Notes: generated by a model from the letters alone, not told the origin. A DNA stretch of 49,083 nt from an uncultured Clostridia bacterium (GCA_937916195.1 CALFTO010000127.1:1-49083); one strand, 5' to 3'. Shown: positions 17,172 through 26,605, counted from the stretch's first letter. A program made the numbers and translations.

Positions 17172-18989
17172 ATGATTTTACTCGGTTCAATTATTATTGG
17201 TATTTTAATTGGTGTTGCTGATTGTTTTCTTATAAAAAAAGAAAAGAAAACACTCAACCGTATCGGCACCTGCATTGGAGATGCAATTTTAGTTAATATG
17301 GTTTCTTATTGTATTACTAAAAATATTTTCGGCATAAGTAATTTGATTATATCGTCTGCACATATCAGCTCATATCCTTTTAAGGTTTATGCTTTGACAG
17401 CGGCAGTCGGTGTTGCCTATTTAGTTCTACAATACATAATAGTTAAAAACTTTGTAACATTCACTAAGCCTAAAACAAAACGCAAAAAAACCGCTTTTGC
17501 AACGAGAATTATTGCAACCGTTCTTTTCGCATTGGGTATTGCTGCTTTCACAGGCACTTTATGGGGCAAAGAAGCGTTTGGTGACCTTACTCCCGACCAG
17601 ATTATAATTAATCTTAACTCACCTATCGAGGGCACGGACCCGGGTGTTTATATTTCACTTTTCGAAGGTCCTGTATTAACCACCGTAACTTTAACGGTAC
17701 TATTCTGTCTTGTTATATTCCCGTCACGAAATATTGTTTTTAACATTAAAGAAAAGAAATTAAAAATTGCTGAGCTTGTTATCAGACTTTTAAGCCTTAT
17801 TCTCGCTCTTGCTATTTTCATAGGCGGTTGTGTTTTTGGAATAAACAGATTCCAGTTACTTACGCTTTTCTCTGCATATTTTGACGACTCACCTTATATT
17901 GAAGAGAATTTCGTTGACCCTAACAAAGCAAATCTTAAATTCCCCGAAAAAAAGCGAAATCTTATTCACATTTATCTTGAATCGATGGAAAACACATTCT
18001 TTTCAAAAGAGCTCGGTGGATATTTCGAAGAAAATCTTATGCCCGACCTTGCTGAACTCTGCAAAGAGGGATACAGTTTCTCTCACCTTGATGACGGTTT
18101 TGGCGGTCCGCCCACATCAACAGGCGGCAACTGGTCAGTCGCATCAATGGTTAATATGAACACCGGACTTCCTATGAAAGTTCCTTTTGACCATAATGCT
18201 TACGGTACAAAAGACAATTTCTTGCCGGGAGCAACAACCTTAGGTGATATATTAAAAGAACAAGGATACGAGCAATCTGTCATGTTTGGTGCAGATGCTT
18301 CTTTTGGCGGTTTGGAGTTCTATTTTGAATCACACGGTGATTTTAACATTTATGACCACAAAGCTGCCAAAGAGTTAGGTTGGATACCTGAAGATTACAA
18401 AGTCTTCTGGGGTTATGAAGATGACAAACTTTATGAGTATGCAAAAAAAGAGTTAACAAGACTTTCTGAAACAGGCAAGCCCTTCCATTTTGTTATGGAA
18501 ACAGCAGACACCCACTCACCTGAAGGATATTTAAGTGAAAAAGCAGAAAAGAAGTTTGACACCCAGTACGCTAACTGCATTTATTACAGCCAAGCAGAAG
18601 CAGTTAAATTTGTTCGTTGGATTCAAGACCAGCCATTCTATGAAAACACAACAATTGTGCTTATCGGCGACCACTTAAGTATGGCAAAATCATTCTTTGA
18701 GAATGTCAAGGGTTATAAGCGCACTTGCTTTAATCTCTTTATTAACCCGCCTGCTGAATTATGTGATATTGATGAAAGCAGATTTTACAATCGCGATTGG
18801 GCAGTATTTGATATGTTCCCCACACTTGTTGCCTGCCTTGGTGTTGAATTTGACGGTAACCGTTTGGGAATTGGTACTAACCTTTTCTCCGGTGAACAGA
18901 CACTCTTTGAACGCGACGGTGTTAAAGAAGTTAACAAAGAGTTAGAAAACCGCAGTAATTTCTATAACAGGGAGTTTCTTTTCAGTTAA
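17172..18989 (+). CDS. LTA synthase-family sulfatase-fold membrane enzyme
   Basis: A 605-residue protein with about five N-terminal transmembrane helices (residues 1-230) and an extracellular alkaline-phosphatase/sulfatase domain. Seen are NLIHIYLESMENTF (metal-binding Glu), the segment GGPPTSTGGNWSVASMV where the catalytic Thr should lie, AFDM-type FDMFPTLVACLG, ETADTHSPEGY and LIGDHLSM (metal-binding Asp-His). LtaS-type enzymes transfer glycerol-phosphate from phosphatidylglycerol to cell-surface glycolipid or glycan; here it could equally be a phosphoglycerol or phosphoethanolamine transferase. It starts an envelope cluster. Confidence 0.85.
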   Translation: MILLGSIIIGILIGVADCFLIKKEKKTLNRIGTCIGDAILVNMVSYCITKNIFGISNLIISSAHISSYPFKVYALTAAVGVAYLVLQYIIVKNFVTFTKPKTKRKKTAFATRIIATVLFALGIAAFTGTLWGKEAFGDLTPDQIIINLNSPIEGTDPGVYISLFEGPVLTTVTLTVLFCLVIFPSRNIVFNIKEKKLKIAELVIRLLSLILALAIFIGGCVFGINRFQLLTLFSAYFDDSPYIEENFVDPNKANLKFPEKKRNLIHIYLESMENTFFSKELGGYFEENLMPDLAELCKEGYSFSHLDDGFGGPPTSTGGNWSVASMVNMNTGLPMKVPFDHNAYGTKDNFLPGATTLGDILKEQGYEQSVMFGADASFGGLEFYFESHGDFNIYDHKAAKELGWIPEDYKVFWGYEDDKLYEYAKKELTRLSETGKPFHFVMETADTHSPEGYLSEKAEKKFDTQYANCIYYSQAEAVKFVRWIQDQPFYENTTIVLIGDHLSMAKSFFENVKGYKRTCFNLFINPPAELCDIDESRFYNRDWAVFDMFPTLVACLGVEFDGNRLGIGTNLFSGEQTLFERDGVKEVNKELENRSNFYNREFLFS

Positions 18990-19035
18990 GAAACTGTGGG
19001 TAAAAAGAATGAAGAATAATTAAGGGGTTAACAAG

Positions 19036-19872
19036 GTGAAAAAGCGTCTGTATCCGCCTGTTGTGGTGGTTGCAATAATCAACTTTTTGTTATTTGCAGT
19101 AAAATTATATATAGGACTTAGAAGTAACAGCTTTTGTATTTATACTGACAGTATCAACAACCTTATGGACACAATCTCGGCTGTACTCGGCTTTATAGGC
19201 GTTGCTTTTGCTGTTAAAAGCAGTACTTATGAATACCCATTCGGCTTTGGCAGAATGGAATATGTGACCTCGTTTATAATGTCCGCTATAATGGTTTTTG
19301 CAGGTGTAAGTTTCTGCTTCAGCTCACTTGAGAGATTTTTAGCACCTACACCTGTATGGTACTATGAAAGCTTTGTAATTATTCTATTCATCACCTGTCT
19401 TGTTAAGCTCATACTCGGCATCTGCTTTGCAATTTATGGTAAGAAAGAAAAATCCCCTATTCTTAAAACCATAATACTTGATTCATTTCTTGATTGTGGC
19501 ATTACTGCAATTTCACTTGTCTCACTTACACTTTCAGAGAAAATCGGATTTACCCTTGACGCCTTTTTAGGCCTTGCAATCAGCATTATGATTATGATTT
19601 CCGGAATTCGTCTTGTAATTACTTCACTTTCATATATCACAGGTAAACGGGACAAAAACTCTGAAGAAATGATTATCAGTAAGATTTATGAAATTGACAG
19701 CAATGTAAAAGTCAGAAATATAGTTGTTCACAATTACGGTGCAGAGGCAATTTGGGCAGATTTGGTCTTAAGCGTTGAGGATAAAACACAAATCCCTATT
19801 ATTCAACAAAATATAAAAAATGAGATTAGCATAAACACTACAATTGAATGGGAGGCTTATTATGAGCAGTAA
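19036..19872 (+). CDS. Cation diffusion facilitator (CDF) transporter
   Basis: A 278-residue CDF protein that probably exports a divalent metal such as Zn, Mn or Fe in exchange for protons. Six membrane segments; the helix containing YTDSINNLMDTISAVLGF carries the D-x3-D metal site and ILDSFLDCGITAISL the second. A short cytoplasmic domain follows. The start is GTG 19036 with AAGGGG upstream. The end overlaps the next gene by 11 bases. The neighbouring sulfatase and phosphoesterase are metal-dependent enzyme families, so supply of metal to them is a possible but unproven link. Confidence 0.85.
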   Translation: MKKRLYPPVVVVAIINFLLFAVKLYIGLRSNSFCIYTDSINNLMDTISAVLGFIGVAFAVKSSTYEYPFGFGRMEYVTSFIMSAIMVFAGVSFCFSSLERFLAPTPVWYYESFVIILFITCLVKLILGICFAIYGKKEKSPILKTIILDSFLDCGITAISLVSLTLSEKIGFTLDAFLGLAISIMIMISGIRLVITSLSYITGKRDKNSEEMIISKIYEIDSNVKVRNIVVHNYGAEAIWADLVLSVEDKTQIPIIQQNIKNEISINTTIEWEAYYEQ

Positions 19873-21145
19873 ACTTGACAAAAAAGTACGCAGTAAAAAA
19901 GCATTGAAAATCACAGCCATTGTTTTAGGTGTTGTTGTGGTACTTGTGTGCGTAAATATGATTATGAACACAATTGCCAATAAAGCAAACAGCGATTTTG
20001 CTTTATCCTTTGCACCTGTTGAAAATGAAAATGCAGTTATTCCGCAAAAAGATACTGACGGTAACTGGACATTCACAACTGATAAAGACCTGAAAGTGCT
20101 TCAGTTTACTGACATTCACATCGGCGGGGGGTGGCTTTCTGCAAGCAAAGACTCACAAGCTCTTAACGCAGTTGCTGCGATGATAACTGCCGAAAAGCCT
20201 GACCTCGTTATTGTTACAGGTGACATCGTTTACCCTGTGCCATATGAATCGGCAGCGCTCAACAACCTACCCCCTCACAAGATTTTTGCAAATCTTATGG
20301 AAGCATTACAGGTTTATTGGGTGCCTACATTCGGTAATCACGATACAGAATTCTACAGCTTTTATTCAAGAGAAGAGATTTCTCAATACTATTCAAGCGA
20401 CGAATTAAAATACTGTTTATATGAGCCCGGCAATGAAAATATTGATGGCTACGGCAACTCCGTTATAAATGTTAAGAATTCGGCCGGCATTATTACTCAA
20501 TCCATTTTTACAATTGACTCTCACGCATACACAGGCACGGGACTTGTCGACATTATTAAAATGGATTACGATAATATTCACGAAAACCAGATTGAATGGT
20601 ACAAGACTACTCTTGAAAACAATAGCAAATATAATCGTGAACTTATTGAAAATATGCCTGAAAAAGACGATTTGCTCGCAAAATATGGTGATGTGAACTC
20701 AATGCTCTTCTTCCATATTCCCACTGCTGAATATGGTGACGCATGGTTTGAATATGTCGAGAATGATTACAAAGATACTGACGATGTGAAACTCGTTTAT
20801 GGTACTGCCGGTGAACAAGGAAGAATCATTTACAGTAGTGAGATTTCTGATGAGTTGTTTGAAACAATAGAAAGTCTTAACGGCAAACACGGTATTTTCT
20901 GTGGTCACGACCACCTCAATAATTTTTCAATTGATTACAAGAGTGTTCGCCTTACATATGGTATGAGTATTGACTACATTGCATATTCAGGTATTCACAC
21001 ACTCGGCTCACAGCGTGGTTGCACAGTTATTACAGTAAAACCCGACGGCACATTCGATTGTGTTGCAGAGAATTATTATCAAGATAAATATGCAACAGAT
21101 ATGCGTGAAGAAGTTACAATGCAGGAATTAGGTTCTGCAGAATAA
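19862..21145 (+). CDS. Membrane-anchored calcineurin-like metallophosphoesterase
   Basis: A 427-residue protein with one N-terminal transmembrane helix (about residues 14-35) and an extracellular metallophosphoesterase domain. Metal-binding motifs: LQFTDIHIGG, VIVTGDIVYP, PTFGNHDTE, a later FFHIP histidine and GIFCGHDHLNNF. Substrate unknown; similar proteins act on phosphodiesters or pyrophosphates at the surface. ATG 19862 has GGAGG six bases upstream and overlaps the CDF gene end, favouring it over the longer reading from 19844. Confidence 0.87.
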   Translation: MSSKLDKKVRSKKALKITAIVLGVVVVLVCVNMIMNTIANKANSDFALSFAPVENENAVIPQKDTDGNWTFTTDKDLKVLQFTDIHIGGGWLSASKDSQALNAVAAMITAEKPDLVIVTGDIVYPVPYESAALNNLPPHKIFANLMEALQVYWVPTFGNHDTEFYSFYSREEISQYYSSDELKYCLYEPGNENIDGYGNSVINVKNSAGIITQSIFTIDSHAYTGTGLVDIIKMDYDNIHENQIEWYKTTLENNSKYNRELIENMPEKDDLLAKYGDVNSMLFFHIPTAEYGDAWFEYVENDYKDTDDVKLVYGTAGEQGRIIYSSEISDELFETIESLNGKHGIFCGHDHLNNFSIDYKSVRLTYGMSIDYIAYSGIHTLGSQRGCTVITVKPDGTFDCVAENYYQDKYATDMREEVTMQELGSAE

Positions 21146-21170
21146 TAAAACTAAATGTGTGGTGTAATTT

Positions 21171-22226
21171 ATGTTAGTTTTTATTCTTATTTTAGCAATG
21201 ATAATTATTTCAGGGCTAACCGCAAAAGGTAAAAATGAGTTTTTTACCGATTATTGCTCGCCGAAAAATACTGCTACAGTAAATGCAGTTTTCTCAGTCC
21301 TCATATTTTTGAGCCATTCAGCTTCATATCTTGATTTCAGCAATACGGCAATGAATTCTTCTTATTTTGTTATAAGAAATTTTCTTTCACAAACCGTTGT
21401 TGTTACATATCTTTTTTATTCCGGGTATGGAATTATGGAATCCATTAAGAAAAAGAAACATGACTATGTCAAATCAATGCCTGTAAACAGATTTTTTAAA
21501 CTATGGTACCATTTTTCAATAATAATAGTAATGTTTGTTTTTGTTGCTCTGATAAGCAACAAAAACTATAGTTGGGACCGCTATTTGCTTGCCTTTACCG
21601 GATTTGAAAGTATAGGAAACAGCAATTGGTATATGTTTGTAACATTTGCACTTTATATTATTGTTTTTGTTGCATTTATGATTTTCAAAAATTCTAATAT
21701 TCTTGCAGTTTCTTCTGTCTTTATTCTCACTTTTGCTTTTGTACTTATAGAAATGAACTTGCTTGATTTATCAGTAATATTCTATGACACCATATTCTGC
21801 TTCCCATTAGGAATGTTATTTTCGCTGATAAAGCCTTATGTGGATAAAGTAGTAATGAAAAATGACATAATATGGCTAATTTTTGTATCAGGTGTATTTA
21901 CAGTTTGTATGGTTGGTGCTCAAAATCGCAGCGAGCACATTCTCTATCGTATGCTCTTTATGTGCACCGCACCAATTTTGATTACTCTCCTTACAATGAA
22001 GCTACAATGCAGAAGCTCAATACTTGACTGGTTTGGTAATCACATTTTCAGTTTCTTTATGTTGCAAAGAATACCAATGCTTTTGTTGCAATTCATGAAT
22101 TTTGATAATGAGCCCTACCTATTTATCGGATTATCCTTCTTTGGAACTGTATTTCTCGCAACAATATTTGATGAATTTACTGACAGACTTGATAAAATCA
22201 TTTTTAAAAAGAAAATTAAGACATAA
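21171..22226 (+). CDS. Acyltransferase-3-like multispanning membrane protein
   Basis: A 351-residue protein with about ten hydrophobic helices. The opening region NTATVNAVFSVLIFLSHSAS resembles the acyltransferase family 3 (OatA/WecH-like) signature, where a histidine near helix 1 is catalytic. Such enzymes O-acetylate surface glycans. It is last in the sulfatase-CDF-phosphoesterase cluster and is followed by a strong terminator. The assignment rests on topology and this short motif. Confidence 0.65.
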   Translation: MLVFILILAMIIISGLTAKGKNEFFTDYCSPKNTATVNAVFSVLIFLSHSASYLDFSNTAMNSSYFVIRNFLSQTVVVTYLFYSGYGIMESIKKKKHDYVKSMPVNRFFKLWYHFSIIIVMFVFVALISNKNYSWDRYLLAFTGFESIGNSNWYMFVTFALYIIVFVAFMIFKNSNILAVSSVFILTFAFVLIEMNLLDLSVIFYDTIFCFPLGMLFSLIKPYVDKVVMKNDIIWLIFVSGVFTVCMVGAQNRSEHILYRMLFMCTAPILITLLTMKLQCRSSILDWFGNHIFSFFMLQRIPMLLLQFMNFDNEPYLFIGLSFFGTVFLATIFDEFTDRLDKIIFKKKIKT

Positions 22227-22230
22227 AAGA

Positions 22231-22256
22231 AATCCTCCCGTCTGGGAGGATTTTTT
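22231..22256 (+). terminator. Rho-independent terminator after the envelope cluster
   Basis: Stem AATCCTCCC / GGGAGGATT with loop GTCT and then TTTTTT. It lies between two convergent genes and could also stop minus-strand transcription from the MFS gene, whose stop is 11 bases away. Confidence 0.85.
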
Positions 22257-22266
22257 GTTGTGTAAA

Positions 22267-23658
22267 TTATTTTATTTCATCAAGATTTGCGCCTTTTGTT
22301 TCTTTGACTTTAAGTGTAAACATAATTGCGGCTATGGTGACTGTGGGGATTGAAACCACAAGGCAAGCCCACCAGATAGGCATAAAGGTCATACCAATAA
22401 TGGTGCTTACATAACCAACTGCTAAACCGATAATAACCAAAAGTCCCTCTGCGCCAACAACTGATGCGCGGATATCTGTGGGCACTTTTTCGGTCATCAT
22501 AACATTCATATAGTCTCTGCCAATCCAATATGAGCCTTGGTAAAGTCCTGCAAGCGAGCCTACAAGATAAGGATTCCAGCCGTTGAGAATACCAACTACA
22601 AAGAGGATATAGCCTGTTACGCAGAGAATTGAAAATCCCGTAACTGTGGTTTTTCTACCGAATTTGTCAGCAATAAAACCTGACAAAAATGTGATTGTGG
22701 CATAGATTACGGGCACCATAAACAGCGCTTTTGTGATTTCGCTTGTACTCATTCCTGCGCGGTGCATTGAAGATTCAAAATAGAGTGCAATTGCAGGCAT
22801 TGCGGCATCAAAAATAATGTGGGCAATAATCAGCATTTTTGTATCTTTATTAGAGAATATGTATTTAACGCCGTTAAATACGCCCGATTGATTTCGTTGT
22901 GCTTCTTTTTGCTTCTTTTTAAGCTCTTTTTCAGCCTGTCGTTCTTCATATGGGCGAGAAAGATATTGGATACGCTCGTTTATAAACACTTTTGTATCCT
23001 TTGCAAAAAGAAGAACGAGCAAAACTGCAATAAATCCGATAATTGAGGGAACTAAGAAAATCTGTCGCCATTGCGTTGCATCATCACCCATCAAAATATC
23101 TCGGAGTGTTGGAATGAGGATAACACCTAAAATACCGAAGCTTTTAAGAAAGCTGTAAATCTTTGCGCGGTGCTTATCAGGAGCTTCTTCAAGAATATAG
23201 ATAATCTGAATATCGTGTCCCATAAAGAAGCTGATAATCGCAAAGCCCACAAGGAACATTATGTAGCTTGAGGACAAATGGATTACTAAAAGTCCTACCG
23301 CCATACCCAGTGTTGAAATAGCGAAAAGCGGTTTTCTGCCCCATTTGTCAGCAAGCGCCTTATAAAATGGGGTTATAATGCCCAAAACATAGGTAAATAC
23401 ACCGACACTTGAATGAAGTGCAAGTCCATCTTCATAGGTATAATATTTGCCCATAAAGGGATTATTCACAAAGAATTCAGTTACGAATGAGGATTGCACC
23501 GTAACGGTCAGGTTACTGGTGACCTCATCAAGAATGTTAACAACAGCAATAAGCACAAGCAAAACGAAAAAATAACCGCTGTAAACACCTTTTGTGCGAG
23601 TGCGGTTGAGCCGTGCCAACTGCTTGTTTTCACGCTCAATTACTTTATCTTTTTTCAT
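22267..23658 (-). CDS. Major facilitator superfamily transporter
   Basis: A 463-residue protein with 12 hydrophobic segments. The loop motifs DKWGRKPLFAISTLGMAVG and DKFGRKTTVTGFSILC mark the two MFS halves. A charged loop rich in K, E and Q (about residues 235-265) links them. Substrate unknown; the halves resemble sugar-porter-type MFS proteins. The start ATG 23656-23658 follows GGGGAGG five bases upstream; the longer reading to 23724 would run over the promoter at 23680-23708. Confidence 0.87.
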   Translation of the reverse strand: MKKDKVIERENKQLARLNRTRTKGVYSGYFFVLLVLIAVVNILDEVTSNLTVTVQSSFVTEFFVNNPFMGKYYTYEDGLALHSSVGVFTYVLGIITPFYKALADKWGRKPLFAISTLGMAVGLLVIHLSSSYIMFLVGFAIISFFMGHDIQIIYILEEAPDKHRAKIYSFLKSFGILGVILIPTLRDILMGDDATQWRQIFLVPSIIGFIAVLLVLLFAKDTKVFINERIQYLSRPYEERQAEKELKKKQKEAQRNQSGVFNGVKYIFSNKDTKMLIIAHIIFDAAMPAIALYFESSMHRAGMSTSEITKALFMVPVIYATITFLSGFIADKFGRKTTVTGFSILCVTGYILFVVGILNGWNPYLVGSLAGLYQGSYWIGRDYMNVMMTEKVPTDIRASVVGAEGLLVIIGLAVGYVSTIIGMTFMPIWWACLVVSIPTVTIAAIMFTLKVKETKGANLDEIK

Positions 23659-23679
23659 TTCATCCTCCCCTTTTTTACA

Positions 23680-23708
23680 ATTATATAACAGAAAGGTAAA
23701 ATTTACAA
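23680..23708 (-). promoter_or_regulatory. Sigma-A promoter for the MFS gene
   Basis: Minus strand TTGTAA (23703-23708), 17-base spacer, TATAAT (23680-23685), about 20 bases before the ribosome site. It excludes the upstream in-frame ATG as start. Confidence 0.65.
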
Positions 23709-23710
23709 TA

Positions 23711-23748
23711 AAAAAATAGGGCACGGTGATTAGATTTCACTATGCCCT
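23711..23748 (-). terminator. Terminator after the DUF4097 gene
   Basis: Stem AGGGCA..GTGA / TCAC..TGCCCT followed on the minus strand by TATTTTTT. It lies seven bases past the DUF4097 gene stop. Confidence 0.75.
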
Positions 23749-23754
23749 GAAGCT

Positions 23755-24690
23755 TTATTCTTTCATTTCAATATAAGCATTACCGCTGACAGTTTCAAAA
23801 TCAAACTGTCTTTCTCCGTTGCCATAAACCTGCTTACCATTACTAATTATTAACGGGAATTCGCTTGTCACCTTACCGCTGACGGAATCAAAATCAATAT
23901 AAAAGCCTTTATTTTCGGGGAACTCAAATTTAATTTCACCGCTGACAGTTGAAATATCTGCCGAACTTGGTGCTTCATCTGTACACAAAAGAACTTTTCC
24001 CGATACGCTTTCCGCACTCAGTTCATTAACCGTACCCACAATTTCAACATTACCGCTGACAGTTTCTGCATCAATTATTTCGGCATTTGTTTCGGTAAGA
24101 TTTACATACCCGCTGACATTTTCAATATTTATATCAATTGCACCGCATTTTTCAAGCCAAGTGTCGCCCGAAGCTGTTGTGGTATCAATCTCATTTGCGG
24201 TAATACCCGTCACGCTTATACACGCACTTGCAGTATCAACCTTAATTCTGTCCATTGTTACCGCTAAAGCTTCGGGAATATAAACAAATAAATCCTTTTT
24301 AGGAATTTTATTTGCCAAATTCCACGAGTTTGTTGATTTACAGGGCTTAATATAAAGTGTGTTTTCTTTTACTCGCCAACGAAGTGCACATTCTTCTTCG
24401 ATATCATCGTGCGATGCTTCTTCAATTATAACTGTGTCACCATCGTAAGCCAGCACGAACACATTTCCGCTAATCCAATCAACGCTTATGCTTGTAAAGG
24501 ACTCTGCAGGTAATTTGGACGGACCAACGGTATATTCATCTGCGCTTTCATATTTATAGCCTTGTTCTTCGCCAAAGATTATCGGTGCATTAGGGTTTTC
24601 TCTGAAAATCAATGTACCAATAAGAATTCCCGTAAGAACTACTGCCACAACTGACCAAATAACTATTCTTGCAATTGCCGATTTTTTCAT
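23755..24690 (-). CDS. DUF4097-type beta-helix protein, membrane anchored
   Basis: A 311-residue protein with one N-terminal transmembrane helix (about residues 8-27) and an extracytoplasmic region built from repeats such as TVSGNVEI, SVSGKVLL and TVSGEIKF, typical of DUF4097/YvlB-like putative adhesins. Molecular function is unknown; Bacillus relatives belong to envelope-stress regulons. It overlaps the upstream XRE regulator gene by four bases, so the two are co-translated and probably act together. Confidence 0.85.
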   Translation of the reverse strand: MKKSAIARIVIWSVVAVVLTGILIGTLIFRENPNAPIIFGEEQGYKYESADEYTVGPSKLPAESFTSISVDWISGNVFVLAYDGDTVIIEEASHDDIEEECALRWRVKENTLYIKPCKSTNSWNLANKIPKKDLFVYIPEALAVTMDRIKVDTASACISVTGITANEIDTTTASGDTWLEKCGAIDINIENVSGYVNLTETNAEIIDAETVSGNVEIVGTVNELSAESVSGKVLLCTDEAPSSADISTVSGEIKFEFPENKGFYIDFDSVSGKVTSEFPLIISNGKQVYGNGERQFDFETVSGNAYIEMKE

Positions 24691-25352
24691 TTATTATCAC
24701 CGTCTTTCAAATCAAAGCAGGCTTCAATAACATCTGTAATTGCACCCGTGATTGGGAACACAAGCCAAGTGATATACCACGCACTGCTTAAAAAGCTTAT
24801 TACAAAATAAATAATTACTGCTACTGCCCAAACACAGCTTTTTGCGGCTTTCAGCGTTGGATTCTCATTTTTCTTATTTTCTGCTTTTTCTTCATCATCA
24901 TTATTTTTTCGATTGAGTGTTGAACGGTAAACAATAATACCCGTTGCCACCGCAATCATAACAAACATCAGCACAATGCCAATTTCATTCTGAATGATAA
25001 TAACAGGAGAAACACAAAGAATATAAAGCACAATAGCAACTGCCAAAAGAAGTGCCGATTTCTTCTGCTTTTCGGCATTTTCTTCGTCAACCTTATTTTC
25101 GCTTATATATGTATTCTCTACTATGGGTTCAGACTGTGGCTCGGTTTGTGGTAATTCTGCATTACGAAGAATATAGTCAGTAGTAACACCGAAATAGTCA
25201 CAAATTGAAATTATTTTATCTATGTCGGGCACCGATTGCTCTGCCTCCCACTTGCTGACTGCTTGACGGGACACACCCAAAGCCTCTGCAAGTTGTTCCT
25301 GCGACATTCCTCTTTGCTTTCTAAGATTTTGTATTTTTGTACCAATTGTCAT
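24687..25352 (-). CDS. XRE-family regulator with C-terminal membrane helices
   Basis: A 221-residue protein. Residues 1-65 form a Cro/C1-type helix-turn-helix (KIQNLRKQRGMSQEQLAEAL, VSRQAVSKWE, VPDIDKIISICDYFGVTTDYIL). After a polar linker there are about four hydrophobic segments, so the DNA-binding domain is tethered to the membrane. This layout is common in clostridia beside DUF4097 genes and suggests sensing of the envelope state. ATG 25350-25352 has AGGTGA upstream and lies downstream of a good promoter, ruling out the longer reading to 25397. Confidence 0.87.
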   Translation of the reverse strand: MTIGTKIQNLRKQRGMSQEQLAEALGVSRQAVSKWEAEQSVPDIDKIISICDYFGVTTDYILRNAELPQTEPQSEPIVENTYISENKVDEENAEKQKKSALLLAVAIVLYILCVSPVIIIQNEIGIVLMFVMIAVATGIIVYRSTLNRKNNDDEEKAENKKNENPTLKAAKSCVWAVAVIIYFVISFLSSAWYITWLVFPITGAITDVIEACFDLKDGDNK

Positions 25353-25379
25353 TTTTATCACCTGCAAATCTATATGTTT

Positions 25380-25409
25380 ATTATGAAGCAAAATCACTTA
25401 TATTGTCAA
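25380..25409 (-). promoter_or_regulatory. Sigma-A promoter for the XRE/DUF4097 pair
   Basis: Minus strand TTGACA (25404-25409), 18-base spacer, CATAAT (25380-25385), about 28 bases before the ATG. It supports the start at 25352. Confidence 0.65.
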
Positions 25410-25481
25410 TAAAAATATAGCAAAATCTTCGGTTACGTTCTACCAAGCACGCCTTGAATTTTGTCAACTGACAGTTGCATT

Positions 25482-25511
25482 AAAGAAAAATCCCCATCAA
25501 ATTGATGGGGA
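25482..25511 (-). terminator. Terminator after the exported unknown gene
   Basis: Stem TCCCCATCAA / TTGATGGGGA followed on the minus strand by TTTTTCTTT, 12 bases past the gene stop. Confidence 0.85.
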
Positions 25512-25522
25512 CAATTCTTATT

Positions 25523-26488
25523 TTAAAATCCGCCGCCAACTACGATTACATAGTCGATTTCGGCGTCTGCTTTTTCAATCATAATTGAGTTAATTTGCAG
25601 GTGTCTTATATAGACTTCAGAAGTATAACTCCAAGTACCTTTTTCAATTATACCGTCTTTGTTGATTTTAACTTTTACGGTGGGGTTTGCGTAATGCACT
25701 TTGATGTCGGCTTCTTCAAATTTTATGTCGAAATCGGGGAACTGCTCTGCCGCGGTAGCAACATTACCGAGAACATTGATTGCGTGACCCACTGTTCCGC
25801 CCTGCGCATCGCCGTAAATTCCGTCGGTCTGTTCAACCATTGTCATCTCAATTATGGTGTATTCGCCATCTTTATATGCCTTTGCGTTATCGATGTCAGA
25901 TGCTACAAGATTTTTATAACCGCCTGTAATTCCGCCATATGTTGTTGTATTCTTTTCAAGAACAGAGTTGATTACGGGTTTTAACAACTGAATAAACCAG
26001 TTAAGTGCTCCGTCACCGTCATTGACAATAAGCTTTGGCATTGTCATAGTCTGTGAAGACTCTGCACCATCGTGAGATTTTGTTGCCGCCTGCTTATAAA
26101 ATGACGCAATTTGCTCTTTTGACCAATCGGCAGGGTTATCTGACAAGGGCTCTCTGTTTTCTTTTATTTCTTCTTTATTTTCTGTTTTGTCGTTATTTTC
26201 TTCAGGCTGTACAGATGAATTGCTCTCTTCATTCTGTGAGAAATCATCAACATTGTTATCTGATGGGGTGTTAGTATTTTCATCAACTATTGTATTTTTA
26301 TTATCCAAAACGCATTCATTGGCTTTTTCACCTTTTTCGATACCTGCGTCTCTACCCAATGAAAATACGCTTAGTGTAAGCACAACTGCAAGAACAAGTG
26401 CCAAAAAGCTTCTCCAGTTTTTTGAGGAATTCTCTTTTTTTAATCTCTTGATTTCTGCCTGTTCGGGTGTTAAAGTTTTCTTTGACAT
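25523..26488 (-). CDS. Exported protein of unknown function with N-terminal anchor
   Basis: A 321-residue protein I do not recognise. A basic N-terminus rich in K and E is followed by one hydrophobic helix (about residues 26-45), then a low-complexity linker rich in N, E, S and D (about 55-125), and a folded C-terminal domain of about 200 residues with beta-strand-like patterns ending VIVVGGGF. This suggests a protein held in the membrane with an outside domain. ATG 26486-26488 has AAGGGG upstream. Its promoter contains a perfect inverted repeat, so it is probably repressed by an unlinked regulator. Confidence 0.7.
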   Translation of the reverse strand: MSKKTLTPEQAEIKRLKKENSSKNWRSFLALVLAVVLTLSVFSLGRDAGIEKGEKANECVLDNKNTIVDENTNTPSDNNVDDFSQNEESNSSVQPEENNDKTENKEEIKENREPLSDNPADWSKEQIASFYKQAATKSHDGAESSQTMTMPKLIVNDGDGALNWFIQLLKPVINSVLEKNTTTYGGITGGYKNLVASDIDNAKAYKDGEYTIIEMTMVEQTDGIYGDAQGGTVGHAINVLGNVATAAEQFPDFDIKFEEADIKVHYANPTVKVKINKDGIIEKGTWSYTSEVYIRHLQINSIMIEKADAEIDYVIVVGGGF

Positions 26489-26530
26489 AATAAATCCCCT
26501 TTCGAGTGAAGATTTCCAATCCATAAAAAT

Positions 26531-26559
26531 ATATTACGACAAACTGAACAGTTTGTCAA
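26531..26559 (-). promoter_or_regulatory. Consensus promoter with a 20-bp palindrome filling the spacer
   Basis: Minus strand TTGACA (26554-26559), 17-base spacer, TAATAT (26531-26536). The inverted repeat GACAAACTG / CAGTTTGTC with a two-base centre (26538-26557) overlaps the -35 and fills the spacer. That is the classic operator position for a TetR- or MarR-type dimeric repressor. Confidence 0.75.
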
Positions 26560-26568
26560 TTAAATAAT

Positions 26569-26598
26569 AAGACTCCCCGCCGAATTTTCAGCAAGGAG
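26569..26598 (-). terminator. Probable terminator after the GDSL hydrolase
   Basis: An imperfect hairpin with ACTCC / GGAGT ends and an inner GC..GC pairing, followed on the minus strand by a T-rich CTTATTATTT. It lies just past the GDSL gene stop. Confidence 0.45.
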
Positions 26599-26605
26599 TT
26601 TTAAA

